Shown here one piece after another: positions 19,601 through 27,083 of a stretch of 64,000 bases of DNA. Where the stretch lies: the NCBI RefSeq assembly GCF_000952155.1, contig NZ_JYON01000012.1, positions 62,001 to 126,000 of the forward strand, read 5' to 3'. The notes below the pieces were generated by a model that saw nothing but the letters and a program-made list of their open reading frames with translations, ran no database searches and was not told where the DNA came from. The DNA comes from Aliterella atlantica CENA595. Lineage in GTDB: Bacteria > Cyanobacteriota > Cyanobacteriia > Cyanobacteriales > Chroococcidiopsidaceae. Every line of letters starts with the position of its first letter. Within the stretch, counting starts at the first letter, position 1. The position numbers and the translations under genes are program-made.

Positions 19601-19827
19601 AAGCAACAGATCGTGTATTTCGCATCGGACAAAAGCGCAACGTATTAGTACATAAATTTGTTTGTACTGGCACGTTAGAGGAAAAAATTAATGCCATGAT
19701 TGAAAGCAAAAAAGAATTAGCCGAGCAAGTAGTAGGTGCAGGCGAACAATGGCTTACAGAACTCGATACAGATAGTCTGCGTAACTTATTAGTTCTCGAA
19801 CGCGATGCTGTAATTGAGGAAGAATAA
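16642..19827 (+). CDS. SNF2/Rad54-family DNA-dependent ATPase
   Basis: A 1061-aa helicase-like ATPase. The N-terminal about 550 residues match the cyanobacterial/bacterial SNF2-associated region. The SNF2 core has motif I DDMGLGKT (about residue 610), motif II DEAQ (about 710), ALTGTPVEN (motif III) and a C-terminal helicase domain with GTGLNLTRANHVFHFD and QATDRVFRIGQ. DEAQ in place of DEAH is usual in this bacterial group. Likely role is remodelling protein-DNA complexes in transcription or repair (inferred). A GrpB-like gene starts 3 bases after its stop. Confidence 0.93.
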   Translation: MAILHGSWVQQQQNSCLFIWGETWRSQAGISANLLEVSAHPLAMTPDELRMWLSSQNPAIANLLSVSSRAIATTARTRKGGSSTTPANKVTYKASSAQVIALPTSIDETLMYPVHSVSLDLETNKAIVLQSWRVEGFAFSQSEAMKLLISLPLGGEENSYLGGDLRLWSQIARWSLDLMSRSKFLPTLERQLDNSLVTKWRSLLDSAVDSTRLEKFAQAMPLACRTYQQDANSTSLAVDIPVQPQQLIQDFLNTTIDAQVRAAIGNESVPILPPLLKEWLQSLARSDNQIKAEPAQLERLESALNAWVAPLQYQLTAAQNRFRTCFQLIPPDDNNEWKLAYFLQAADDAEFLVDAATIWQHPVESFVYKNRSIEQPQEIFLRGLGLASRLYSAIAPSLEESYPSSCTLTPVQAYEFIKSVAWRFEDNGLGVVLPPSLSGTGWANRLGLKLSATTPGQRKQERLGLHSLLTLEWQLAIGGQTISKAQFERLVALKSPLVEINGEWVELRPQDIKTAQTFFASRKDNLTFSLEDALRLSSGDTQTIEKLPVVSFEASGVLQELMNALTDNNAIATLPTPNSFQGELRPYQQRGFSWLAFLERWGLGACLADDMGLGKTIQLISFLLHLKEQEALTQPTLIICPTSVLGNWEREIRKFAPSLRVLLHHGDKRLKSSAFVKAAEDRDLVITSYALVQRDIKSLEGVAWQVIALDEAQNIKNSDAKQSQAVRQLQATFKVALTGTPVENRLAELWSILDFLNPGYLGAKQFFQRRFAMPIEKYGDAASLNTLRSLVQPFILRRLKSDRTIIQDLPEKQEMNVFCSLSVEQAALYQRLVEQSLAEIESAEGVQRRGMILALLVKLKQICNHPAQFEKETTLDGQQSGKLQRLQEMLEEVIAEGDRALIFTQFAEWGKLLKPYLEQQFKKEVFFLYGSTSKQQREEMVERFQHDPQGPQIMILSLKAGGTGLNLTRANHVFHFDRWWNPAVENQATDRVFRIGQKRNVLVHKFVCTGTLEEKINAMIESKKELAEQVVGAGEQWLTELDTDSLRNLLVLERDAVIEEE

Positions 19828-19830
19828 AGT

Positions 19831-20298
19831 GTGGAAGATCCCATTGTCATAGTTGATTATGATGCTAATTGGTATAACCAATACGAGCAGGAAAAAAGTC
19901 AAATTCTTGCTGCTTTAGGCGATACTATTGCCGATATTCAGCATATAGGCAGTACATCAGTACCAGGGTTGGCGGCTAAACCTATTATTGACATTCTCTT
20001 GGGTTTAAAAGAAATACCGCCAACGCAAGCGCAAGTTTTGAGTTTAGAGCATCTAGGCTATCAATATTTTGGTGAGTTTGGAATTCCTCAAAGATACTAT
20101 TTTCGCCGAGGAATGCCTCGTACTCATCAAATCCATGCAGTGCAGGTAGATAGCGACTTTTGGCACAGACATATACTATTTCGGGATTTTTTACGATCTC
20201 ATCCTCAGGCGGCGCAGCAATATGAGGCTTTGAAGCGGAAATTAGCTGAGGAATTTAGGCACGATGCGATCGCTATACCGATAGTAAAACACCATTAA
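19831..20298 (+). CDS. GrpB/UPF0157-family protein
   Basis: 155 aa with the GrpB family core: an N-terminal VDYDANWYNQYEQEK, HIGSTSVPGLAAKPIIDI, and a terminal DFLRSHPQAAQQYEALK. The family has a nucleotidyltransferase-like fold, and the GSTxxPGLxxKPxxDI stretch holds the putative metal-binding residues. Its function is not known. The start is GTG at 19831, 3 bases after the SNF2 stop, so the two are probably co-transcribed. Confidence 0.9.
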   Translation: MEDPIVIVDYDANWYNQYEQEKSQILAALGDTIADIQHIGSTSVPGLAAKPIIDILLGLKEIPPTQAQVLSLEHLGYQYFGEFGIPQRYYFRRGMPRTHQIHAVQVDSDFWHRHILFRDFLRSHPQAAQQYEALKRKLAEEFRHDAIAIPIVKHH

Positions 20299-20453
20299 TT
20301 GAGCAGTTACTTATGCAAGCAAGAGCATGGCAGCAAAATTTGTAGTTAATCATAAAAATACAACAGATAGTGCTAATAAATTATATATTTATCCATAATA
20401 AGGAAGAAAATGAGCTATTAACGCGATCGCATTAATGCTGAGAGGATATTGTT

Positions 20454-20978
20454 GTGTTTTCTATTGTCAATCAAGCAAATTCAGCCGTTCGCAGAGATTT
20501 GCAGCAATGGAGCCAAATAGCAACCGAGTCAGTTGAGCGAGCAATTGGAAATGACTCACCGTTACAAAGACGAATTGAAGTTAATGCCAATGTCATATCG
20601 GATCTGCTGTTAGAAGCGCTAGTTTCACCCGAAGACTTTAGAGGTGTTCGTGACGACCGAGGGAATTTACAAGCTGGAGCTATTGTTATCGATATGGCAG
20701 ATCACCTATTTGTTGAATATATAGTTACAGCACCCTGGAATATTACTCAAGACTCGCCTTTGTCGGTTAATAAAGCTGCAACGGCATTGATGTCACTATT
20801 AGCTCTCGAAAGTGACAGAAACGGGCATTTTGGTCGTATTCTTCTCTATGCGCTCCCAGATGCGATTGAGTTTTATCAGAAAATAGGTTTTATAGAGACA
20901 GGAGAAGGATCGCCCAACGCACCAGAATTGGAGTTGACAATAGCAGCAGCTAGGCGACTGCTCGATAGGCAAACGTAA
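20454..20978 (+). CDS. GNAT-like acetyltransferase-fold protein
   Basis: 174 aa. The C-terminal half reads like a GNAT domain: a helix start near VNKAATALMSLL, then GRILLYALPDAIEFYQKIGFIETGEG, where FYxKxGF is the usual GNAT motif B end. The acetyl-CoA-binding loop is weakly conserved, so activity is uncertain. The start is GTG 20454. A small gene follows 21 bases downstream and may be co-transcribed. The substrate is unknown. Confidence 0.65.
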   Translation: MFSIVNQANSAVRRDLQQWSQIATESVERAIGNDSPLQRRIEVNANVISDLLLEALVSPEDFRGVRDDRGNLQAGAIVIDMADHLFVEYIVTAPWNITQDSPLSVNKAATALMSLLALESDRNGHFGRILLYALPDAIEFYQKIGFIETGEGSPNAPELELTIAAARRLLDRQT

Positions 20979-20999
20979 AATCGAAGGACAGGAATAATC

Positions 21000-21275
21000 A
21001 TGACTCACGAGGAAGAATCACAATACGAAACTCAATTGGCAGAACTAGAGTTGCAAGCTGGTGGGGTGTTTGCTGTACCAACGCCCAACGGACATAAAAA
21101 GCGGTGGCAGAGAAAACAGGAATTAGTGCGGCAAAAAATAGCTGCGGCTTCCGATCCACATGAGAAACAGCAATTAGAGCGTCATCTTGATGAACTAAAG
21201 CGTCAGGAGTTGCTACTAGCAGAAAAATTGATAGCACTAAATACCAATGCTCGATTAACTTACAACCAGCAGTAA
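21000..21275 (+). CDS. Small charged coiled-coil hypothetical protein
   Basis: 91 aa, rich in Glu, Lys and Gln. Residues about 35-80 form a helical or coiled-coil stretch (KRWQRKQELVRQKIAAA, then HEKQQLERHLDELKRQE). No family recognised. It follows the GNAT-like gene closely on the same strand. Confidence 0.6.
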   Translation: MTHEEESQYETQLAELELQAGGVFAVPTPNGHKKRWQRKQELVRQKIAAASDPHEKQQLERHLDELKRQELLLAEKLIALNTNARLTYNQQ

Positions 21276-21391
21276 ATAACACTTTTTCATCTCTTACGAT
21301 CGCTTACCCTTTGTCATCTAACTAACTGGTTGTCTGCGGGTAATTGCTTTAATATAAGACTTTGTTCTTTTTCAATGAGGACGGCGGGAAG

Positions 21392-22777
21392 TTGAGCGAT
21401 CGATCTTTAGCAATCGAAGAACAAGCGTGGGAAGCGCTGGAAAAATCAATTATTCACTATCAGGGTAAACCGATCGGAACTATAGCCGCCCTCGATCCAG
21501 ATATTACTGCTTTAAATTACGATCAGTGCTTTATTCGCGATTTTGTTTCTTCGGCATTTGTCTTCCTGATCAAAGGCAAAAGCGATATTGTCCGCTATTT
21601 TCTCGAAGAAACGCTGAAATTACAGCCCAAAACAGTCCAACTAGATTGCTTAAAACCTAGTCGCGGCTTGATACCAGCTAGCTTCAAAGTCGTTCATGCC
21701 AATGGACGCGAGTATTTAAAAGCTGATTTTGGCGACCATGCGATCGGTAGAGTTGCTCCCGCTGATGCTGGTTTGTGGTGGATTATTCTCCTCCGCGCTT
21801 ATGTTATTGCTACTGGAGATAAATCTTTAGCAGAACGCAGCGATTTTCAAGAAGGTATCCGCTTAATCTTAGAACTATGTCTTGTTACGCGGTTTGATAT
21901 GTATCCGATGGTGTTAGTTCCTGATGGTGCAAGCATGATCGATCGCCGTTTGGGACTATACGGGCATCCTTTAGATATTCAATCGCTGTATTATGCAGCT
22001 TTAAGAGCCAGTAGCGAGTTGCTTACCCCTAATAAAGAAAATCAAAATATCATTTATGGTATTTACAACCGCTTAGGTCCTTTGCTCAAGCAGCTAAGAG
22101 AAAATTACTGGTTGGATACAGAAAGATTAAATGTGATTTACCGCTTTCAGGTAGAAGAATATGGCGAAGAAGCTCTCAACCAGTTCAATATCTACTCTGA
22201 CTCGATTCCCTTCTATCGGCTGGCGAAATGGTTGCCAGAAGCAGGCGGTTACTTAGCTGGCAATTTAGGTCCTTCACAACTAGATTGTCGTTTCTTTGCT
22301 TTGGGTAATTTGATGGCAATTATCTCTTCGCTGGCAGACGAACAGCAATGCCATCAAATCCTAAATTTAATTGAACTGCGTTGGAGCGATTTGATTGGTA
22401 ATATGCCGATGAAATTATGCTATCCAGCTTTAGAAGATACAGAGTGGCGACTGATAACTGGAGCCGATCCCAAAAATCGTCCTTGGTCTTATCATAATGG
22501 TGGCAGTTGGCCAGTATTGCTGTGGATGCTAACTGCGGCAGCGAAAAAGATGGATCGAGGCGAACTTGCTCATCATGCGATCGCCATTGCCGAACGACGA
22601 TTAGCTGAAGATCGCTGGGCTGAATACTATGATGGTCCTGATGGTCGGTTAATTGGCAAAGAAGCCCGCAAATATCAAACTTGGACGATCGCTGGTTACT
22701 TGTTAGCCAAAGAAATCATCGCCGATCCCAGTCATTTAAAGTTAATTGCTTTTGAACCAGCGTTATCTGCAAACTAG
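21392..22777 (+). CDS. invA: Alkaline/neutral invertase (GH100)
   Basis: Cytosolic beta-fructofuranosidase that hydrolyses sucrose to glucose and fructose. It is about 461 aa, the size of Nostoc/Anabaena InvA. The (alpha/alpha)6-barrel motifs include [17 protein letters not shown] near the N-terminus, [13 protein letters not shown] (containing the family's putative catalytic Asp), and [14 protein letters not shown]. No signal peptide is seen. The frame opens at TTG 21362, but the family start suggests TTG 21392 ([12 protein letters not shown]); neither is a strong start. With sucrose synthase (39629-42052) it gives two routes for sucrose use. Confidence 0.92.
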   Translation: MSDRSLAIEEQAWEALEKSIIHYQGKPIGTIAALDPDITALNYDQCFIRDFVSSAFVFLIKGKSDIVRYFLEETLKLQPKTVQLDCLKPSRGLIPASFKVVHANGREYLKADFGDHAIGRVAPADAGLWWIILLRAYVIATGDKSLAERSDFQEGIRLILELCLVTRFDMYPMVLVPDGASMIDRRLGLYGHPLDIQSLYYAALRASSELLTPNKENQNIIYGIYNRLGPLLKQLRENYWLDTERLNVIYRFQVEEYGEEALNQFNIYSDSIPFYRLAKWLPEAGGYLAGNLGPSQLDCRFFALGNLMAIISSLADEQQCHQILNLIELRWSDLIGNMPMKLCYPALEDTEWRLITGADPKNRPWSYHNGGSWPVLLWMLTAAAKKMDRGELAHHAIAIAERRLAEDRWAEYYDGPDGRLIGKEARKYQTWTIAGYLLAKEIIADPSHLKLIAFEPALSAN

Positions 22778-22839
22778 ACAAAAATATTCGCCAAAAATTG
22801 TTTATAATTGTAGATTGCGTCCTGATTGCAGAACTGTAT

Positions 22840-23037
22840 ATGCCCAAACTCAAATCCCGCAAAGCGGCAGCAAAGCGCTTTCGCGCCACTGGTAGCGGCA
22901 AAATTGTCCGCCGCAAAGCTGGCAAAAACCACTTACTAGAACACAAGTCTTCTGATAAGAAGCGCCGTTTCTCCAAATTGGTACTTGTAGACGAGCGCGA
23001 CGAGCCAAACGTCCGCAAGATGCTGCCATATTTGTAA
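22840..23037 (+). CDS. rpmI: Ribosomal protein L35
   Basis: Large-subunit ribosomal protein, 65 aa, starting [20 protein letters not shown] at ATG 22840. A longer frame runs upstream but the family start is at 22840. Highly basic, full length. It forms the usual rpmI-rplT pair with L20, 20 bases downstream; infC is not adjacent. Confidence 0.97.
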   Translation: MPKLKSRKAAAKRFRATGSGKIVRRKAGKNHLLEHKSSDKKRRFSKLVLVDERDEPNVRKMLPYL

Positions 23038-23057
23038 TATTTAAGGATAAATAAACC

Positions 23058-23411
23058 ATGACACGGGTAAAACGCGGGAATGTCGCTCGCAAACGTCGGA
23101 AAAAAATTCTCAAACTAGCTAAAGGATTTCGCGGTTCGCACTCCACACTGTTTAGAACGGCAAATCAACAGGTAATGAAAGCGCTAAGAAGTGCTTATCG
23201 CGATCGCAAAAAGCGCAAGCGCGATTTCCGCCGTCTGTGGATCGTTCGCATCAACGCCGCATCTAGACAACACGGCATCAGCTACAGTCAATTAATGGGC
23301 AGTTTGAAAAAAGCTAACGTCGGTTTGAATCGCAAAATGCTGGCGCAAATGGCAGTGCTAGATCCAGCAGGTTTTAGCAAAGTTGCCGAAATGGCTGCTC
23401 AATCTAAGTAA
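23058..23411 (+). CDS. rplT: Ribosomal protein L20
   Basis: Large-subunit protein and 50S assembly factor, 117 aa, full length, starting [18 protein letters not shown]. Family motifs [17 protein letters not shown] and [14 protein letters not shown] are present. Its stop TAA overlaps the ATG of the next gene by one base (TAATG), indicating translational coupling to a periplasmic binding protein gene. Confidence 0.97.
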   Translation: MTRVKRGNVARKRRKKILKLAKGFRGSHSTLFRTANQQVMKALRSAYRDRKKRKRDFRRLWIVRINAASRQHGISYSQLMGSLKKANVGLNRKMLAQMAVLDPAGFSKVAEMAAQSK

Positions 23412-24247
23412 TGCAGAACGAAGGCAAAAGGCTACTATGTTTCCTTATTGCTTTCTGTTTCTGGTGTTTTAGTTTTTGTTTGCCAAGTAGCGCCGCCGAA
23501 CTTAAAGAAATTCAGCGGCGAGGCTACCTGACTATTGCCGTTAAAGACAACTTGCGTCCTTTGGGATTTAGGGATGCAAGCGGCAATCTGCAAGGGTTAG
23601 AAATTGATATAGCCAAGCGTTTGGCATCAGATATATTAGGTAAACCCGATGCAGCTAAGTTGCAACCAGTACAAAATCGCGATCGCTTGCCGTTAGTTTT
23701 TGAAAATAAAGTAGATATTGCTATTGCTGATATTACAGCTACCGAACCTCGCGCTAGGTTAGTTAGCTTTAGCTTGCCGTACTATTTTGACGGTACTGGT
23801 TTAGTTACTAAAAATGCTGTTATTAATAGGTTGAACGATGTCACTAGAAGTAAAATTGCGGTATTAAATGGCTCTAGTACCATCGCTAGCGTGCGCTATT
23901 TGCTACCACAGGCGCAACTTGTTGGCGTTAACTCTTATCAAGCCGCACGATTTCTTTTAGAGGCTAATGGTGCAGATGTTTTTGCTGGGGATGCTAGCGT
24001 ATTAGCGGGTTGGGTGCAAGAGTATCCGCAATATCGATTGCTTGCGACATTGATTGGTGCAGAAGCTTTGGCAGTAGCTATGCCTAAAGGCTTGCAGTAT
24101 GATGAACTGCGACAGTTAGTTAATAATGCGATCGCTCTTTACGTTGCAGATGGTTGGATAGAGCAAAGATTGAGTTATTGGGGTTTGCCTAATCCTACTG
24201 CTGGATTAAGAAAACAGGGAAAAAGTCAACCTAACTCCACTTCCTGA
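23411..24247 (+). CDS. Periplasmic amino-acid-type substrate-binding protein (SBP family 3)
   Basis: 278 aa with a signal peptide (hydrophobic segment LLCFLIAFCFWCFSFCLPSSAA). The mature part is a type-II binding-protein fold: ELKEIQRRGYLTIAVKDNLRPLGF at the start, then GLEIDIAKRLASDIL and DIAIADITATEPRARLVSFSLPYY. These fit the polar amino-acid-binding family. No permease or ATPase genes are adjacent, so it may serve a transporter encoded elsewhere. Its start overlaps the rplT stop. Confidence 0.88.
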   Translation: MQNEGKRLLCFLIAFCFWCFSFCLPSSAAELKEIQRRGYLTIAVKDNLRPLGFRDASGNLQGLEIDIAKRLASDILGKPDAAKLQPVQNRDRLPLVFENKVDIAIADITATEPRARLVSFSLPYYFDGTGLVTKNAVINRLNDVTRSKIAVLNGSSTIASVRYLLPQAQLVGVNSYQAARFLLEANGADVFAGDASVLAGWVQEYPQYRLLATLIGAEALAVAMPKGLQYDELRQLVNNAIALYVADGWIEQRLSYWGLPNPTAGLRKQGKSQPNSTS

Positions 24248-24295
24248 TTGGGAGATGGCAATATGGTAAAAGAATAAAACTACAATTTAATTGCA

Positions 24296-24826
24296 ATGGA
24301 TAATAGTCTACCAATTGCTTATTTATCGATTTTACTACTTGTCCTGCTTATTGCTGGGATTGTAGTCTTTCGCCAAGTGCTAAAAACTCGTAAAACTGAA
24401 AATAATTTGGGGCGGCTGCAAAAAAAACTCAACAATGAAAAGGGTACAGTCCAAGAGTATTACGAGCTAGGCAGCATTTACCTAGAGAAAAAATTGTACG
24501 CCCAAGCGATCGCTTTATTCCAAAAAGCCCTCAAAGCAGCAGAACAAGAAGAAGAAAATGTTGCCCCTATTTATAATGGTTTGGGCTATGCTGCCTTTTG
24601 CCAAGAACAATACGACTTAGCAATACGCCATTACAAAGACGCTTTGAAGCTTAAACCTGATTATATTGTTGCCCTCAATAACTTAGGTCATGCTTACGAG
24701 AAGAAGAATTTAACAGCACCAGCTTTAGAAACTTACGAGCAAGTGTTAAAAGCTCAACCTAACAACGTTACAGCCAAGCGACGGGCTGAAACTATCCGCA
24801 AGCGGCTAGTTACCAGTAACCAGTGA
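24296..24826 (+). CDS. ycf37: Ycf37-like TPR protein, photosystem I assembly/stability
   Basis: 176 aa. An N-terminal membrane helix (AYLSILLLVLLIAGIVVF) is followed by the VLKTRKTENNLGRLQKKL linker and three or four TPR units (residues about 50-160, e.g. YYELGSIYLEKKLYAQAIAL and ALNNLGHAYEKKNL). This order and length match cyanobacterial Ycf37, which supports photosystem I assembly and stability (family knowledge, recalled). The last codons and the TGA stop (VTSNQ-stop) are encoded by the CAGTGAC heptamer array, so the C-terminus has been replaced or extended by a repeat. It is convergent with psbY. Confidence 0.82.
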   Translation: MDNSLPIAYLSILLLVLLIAGIVVFRQVLKTRKTENNLGRLQKKLNNEKGTVQEYYELGSIYLEKKLYAQAIALFQKALKAAEQEEENVAPIYNGLGYAAFCQEQYDLAIRHYKDALKLKPDYIVALNNLGHAYEKKNLTAPALETYEQVLKAQPNNVTAKRRAETIRKRLVTSNQ

Positions 24827-24844
24827 CCAGTGACCAGTGACCAG
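24814..24844. repeat. CAGTGAC heptamer array overlapping the ycf37 stop
   Basis: CAGTAAC followed by three CAGTGAC units and CAG. The array encodes the last residues and the stop of the Ycf37-like protein. Confidence 0.9.
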
Positions 24845-24856
24845 TTAAGAGATAAT

Positions 24857-24891
24857 AAAAAACCGACCCTATTGGCAAAAGTCGGTTTTTT
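24857..24891. terminator. Bidirectional terminator between ycf37 and psbY
   Basis: AAAAAACCGAC (24857-24867) and GTCGGTTTTTT (24881-24891) form a perfect stem flanked by A and T runs on both sides. It can stop transcription from the convergent genes in both directions. Confidence 0.85.
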
Positions 24892-24915
24892 AGCTTAAAA
24901 ATGGCGATTTTTTGC

Positions 24916-25035
24916 TTATTTATTTAAAAAGCCTTGGATCTGCCGAATTGCGGCGGGAGCTATATTAAAGATTGCCCAGCTTGCTGCCGCAATTACTGGT
25001 AAAAGAACTATAGCCACGCGAAAATCAATATCCAT
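24916..25035 (-). CDS. psbY: Photosystem II protein Y (PsbY)
   Basis: A 39-aa membrane protein, ATG 25035 to TAA 24916. It begins [20 protein letters not shown] and continues with [19 protein letters not shown]. The single transmembrane helix with the LLPV(I)xAAxWAxxNI pattern and the short amphipathic tail match cyanobacterial PsbY, a peripheral low-molecular-mass subunit of photosystem II near cytochrome b559. GAGAGGAC lies just before the start as the ribosome binding site. It is shorter than most annotation cut-offs. Confidence 0.9.
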   Translation of the reverse strand: MDIDFRVAIVLLPVIAAASWAIFNIAPAAIRQIQGFLNK

Positions 25036-25146
25036 CTGTTGTCGTCCTCTCTCAAATTTAGAGATTTAAGTTTTTTTGAGTTGTTCTCATTTTTTATTTT
25101 TAGCTGAAACAGGCAAATAAGCCATACTTAGGACCAATAAATGTTT

Positions 25147-25671
25147 TTAATTAGTCGTAGTAACAAATCCTAGATCCGTACCATTACCAGCATGAACCAA
25201 AGCTAACTTTTCGTAACGCTGGGCGTGGACGATAAGTTCGGCGGCTTCCTCCTTTGAAACTTCGCGCAGGCGCTTTGCTGGAACGCCTACAACTAAAGAA
25301 TAAGGTGGTACATCTTTACTCACAACGGCTCCAGCCCCGACAATACTACCAGTTCCTACCCGTACGCCATCGAGTAGTATAGCGCCAATACCAATTAGGC
25401 AACCGCGTTCGACATAAGCAGAATGAATCACAGCGCGATGCCCGACTGTAACATAATCTTCTAAAACAGTTGGTTTACCAGGATCGCCGTGTAAAATTGC
25501 TCCGTCTTGAATATTAGTACATTCACCAATTTCAATGCGCTCTACGTCGCCTCTAATTACCGCTCCGTACCAAATATTAACGCCTGCGGCTACTTTGACT
25601 TGACCGATAACAGTTGCATTTGCCGCCACAAAAGCAGCTTGGGAAAGATCGCAAAGGGGAAAATAAGACAT
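25147..25671 (-). CDS. Gamma carbonic anhydrase-like hexapeptide-repeat protein
   Basis: About 174 aa, left-handed beta-helix protein of the gamma-CA/YrdA/CaiE class. Hexapeptide repeats run from about residue 15 to 125 (ATVIGQVKVAAGVNIWYGAVIRGDVERI). The three His zinc ligands expected for gamma-CA are present in ILHGD and VGHRAVIH. Arg and Asp of the IRGD motif are kept. Whether it hydrates CO2 is uncertain; many family members are inactive. ATG 25671 (MSYFPL) is preferred over GTG 25680. Confidence 0.9.
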   Translation of the reverse strand: MSYFPLCDLSQAAFVAANATVIGQVKVAAGVNIWYGAVIRGDVERIEIGECTNIQDGAILHGDPGKPTVLEDYVTVGHRAVIHSAYVERGCLIGIGAILLDGVRVGTGSIVGAGAVVSKDVPPYSLVVGVPAKRLREVSKEEAAELIVHAQRYEKLALVHAGNGTDLGFVTTTN

Positions 25672-25872
25672 AATGGACACAGATAGAATAGCAGATATAC
25701 TTTCCAGTAAGATTAGAAAAACTCAAGCCATGCAGCGCTTTAAGCACAATAGTACAGTGCTACACTCCTAGTAGGCAGCAGTGCAGCCCAAAAGTCATGT
25801 ATTTTTGGGGTAAGAGTGTCAACACAAAACTACTGGTGCTAGTAATGGCAGAATTATGCTGATTTGCACTAC

Positions 25873-26382
25873 ATGATCGACTCAGGCTTTCAATACCCAA
25901 TTTTTGGTCCAGAGATTCAGTGTCCCCACTGTCGGCAATCTGTTCCGGCGCTGACACTTACAGACACTTACCTATGTTCGCGTCATGGTGCATTTGAAGC
26001 CGACCCCAAAACCGGAGAATTGATTCATCTCCAATCTGGTCGTCACTGGCGCAGATGGAATAATGAGTGGTACAGGCAACATACTCATCCTGACGGGATC
26101 AGATTTGAAATTCATGAAGCTTTAGACCGCCTATATACGCAAGGTTATCGGGCAACGCGTGTAATTGTTGCTAGGCGCTACCAAGATTTGATTAGCGGCT
26201 ATTTAGAACGCAGTACGCCTTGGCGCGGACAATCAGATCAATCGCGTCCCAAGCTTTACGGCTTACCAGTGGAGTTTAGCCCTGACCCTCAAGAAGAGCC
26301 ATGCTGGGAAGTAATTAATTTTGACTTAGAAAAAGAGCCAGGTGTCCCAGTCCGTTACCCCTATTTCCGCTTATTTGAGTAA
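25873..26382 (+). CDS. TIGR02652-type cyanobacterial conserved protein
   Basis: About 169 aa. An N-terminal zinc-ribbon-like pair, CPHC, plus CSRHGAFEADP follows IFGPEIQCPH. The middle has SGRHWRRWNNEWYRQHTHPDGIRFEIHEALDRL. This is the pattern of a conserved family found in cyanobacteria (TIGR02652 from memory). Function is unknown. ATG 25873 (MIDSGFQYPIFGP) is preferred to TTG 25864. Possibly co-transcribed with the following VOC gene. Confidence 0.8.
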   Translation: MIDSGFQYPIFGPEIQCPHCRQSVPALTLTDTYLCSRHGAFEADPKTGELIHLQSGRHWRRWNNEWYRQHTHPDGIRFEIHEALDRLYTQGYRATRVIVARRYQDLISGYLERSTPWRGQSDQSRPKLYGLPVEFSPDPQEEPCWEVINFDLEKEPGVPVRYPYFRLFE

Positions 26383-26449
26383 ATAGTTGCAAATTTGAGT
26401 AAAAAACTTCTAACTCAAAACTCAAACCTAAAAACTCAAACCTATTCTC

Positions 26450-26887
26450 ATGCATCACGCTTCTATTCGGACAGCAAATATTCATAAAGCGATCGCTTTC
26501 TACGAACGGCTAGGCTTTAATGTATGCGATCGCTTTACCACAGGCTACACTTTAGCTTGTTGGATAGAAGGCTTGGGCGGACGCATCGAACTAATCCAAA
26601 TTCCCCAACCGCACCCCGCTCCCGATGCTTTTGGTGACGAGCATTATGTTGGCTACTATCATTTGTCGTTCGACCTTACAGAACTAACGCCCGATTTACC
26701 TAATTGGCTAGCAACTTTGCAACAAAGTTTCGCTCAAGCCCACCAACAAGAGCCAGAACAGTATCAGCCACTTAAAATTTTATTAGCACCCGAACAGCAA
26801 CAAATCGGCGATCGCATTTATGAAGTAGCTTTTATTGCCGATACTGATAATTTACCTTTAGAGTTTATCCGTGTTTTGAGTAATTGA
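26450..26887 (+). CDS. VOC/glyoxalase-fold protein
   Basis: 145 aa with a vicinal-oxygen-chelate fold: MHHASIRTANIHKAIAFYERLGFNV at the start, GRIELIQIP in the middle and a Glu near the end (LEFIRV). The paired beta-alpha-beta-beta-beta modules carry putative metal ligands His (HHASIRT), Glu and His. The family includes glyoxalases, dioxygenases and resistance proteins; the reaction is unknown. Confidence 0.85.
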   Translation: MHHASIRTANIHKAIAFYERLGFNVCDRFTTGYTLACWIEGLGGRIELIQIPQPHPAPDAFGDEHYVGYYHLSFDLTELTPDLPNWLATLQQSFAQAHQQEPEQYQPLKILLAPEQQQIGDRIYEVAFIADTDNLPLEFIRVLSN

Positions 26888-26894
26888 CGCGCGG

Positions 26895-26965
26895 ATTTTG
26901 GAGGACAGTCGCGTGCGCGGGTTCCCCGCGTTGAGCGACCTGTCCGGTGAGGAGACCTCCAAAAT
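26895..26965. repeat. Long nested inverted repeat (71 bp)
   Basis: Outer arms ATTTTGGAGG (26895-26904) and CCTCCAAAAT (26956-26965). Inside are GGACAG (26903-26908) with CTGTCC (26940-26945), GTCGC with GCGAC, and CGCGGG with CCCGCG. It can fold into one long interrupted hairpin between the VOC and M16 genes. It looks like a cyanobacterial interspersed palindromic element. Confidence 0.7.
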
Positions 26966-27083
26966 TAGATAGCGCGTTGACCGAGACGAGATTGCCGATC
27001 CCCAGGTTGCTAGTAAAAAGATTAAAGTAGATAACAGCGCTTTCCATAGCTGCTATTGCTGTAAAGACGGTAATAAGTCAAAT

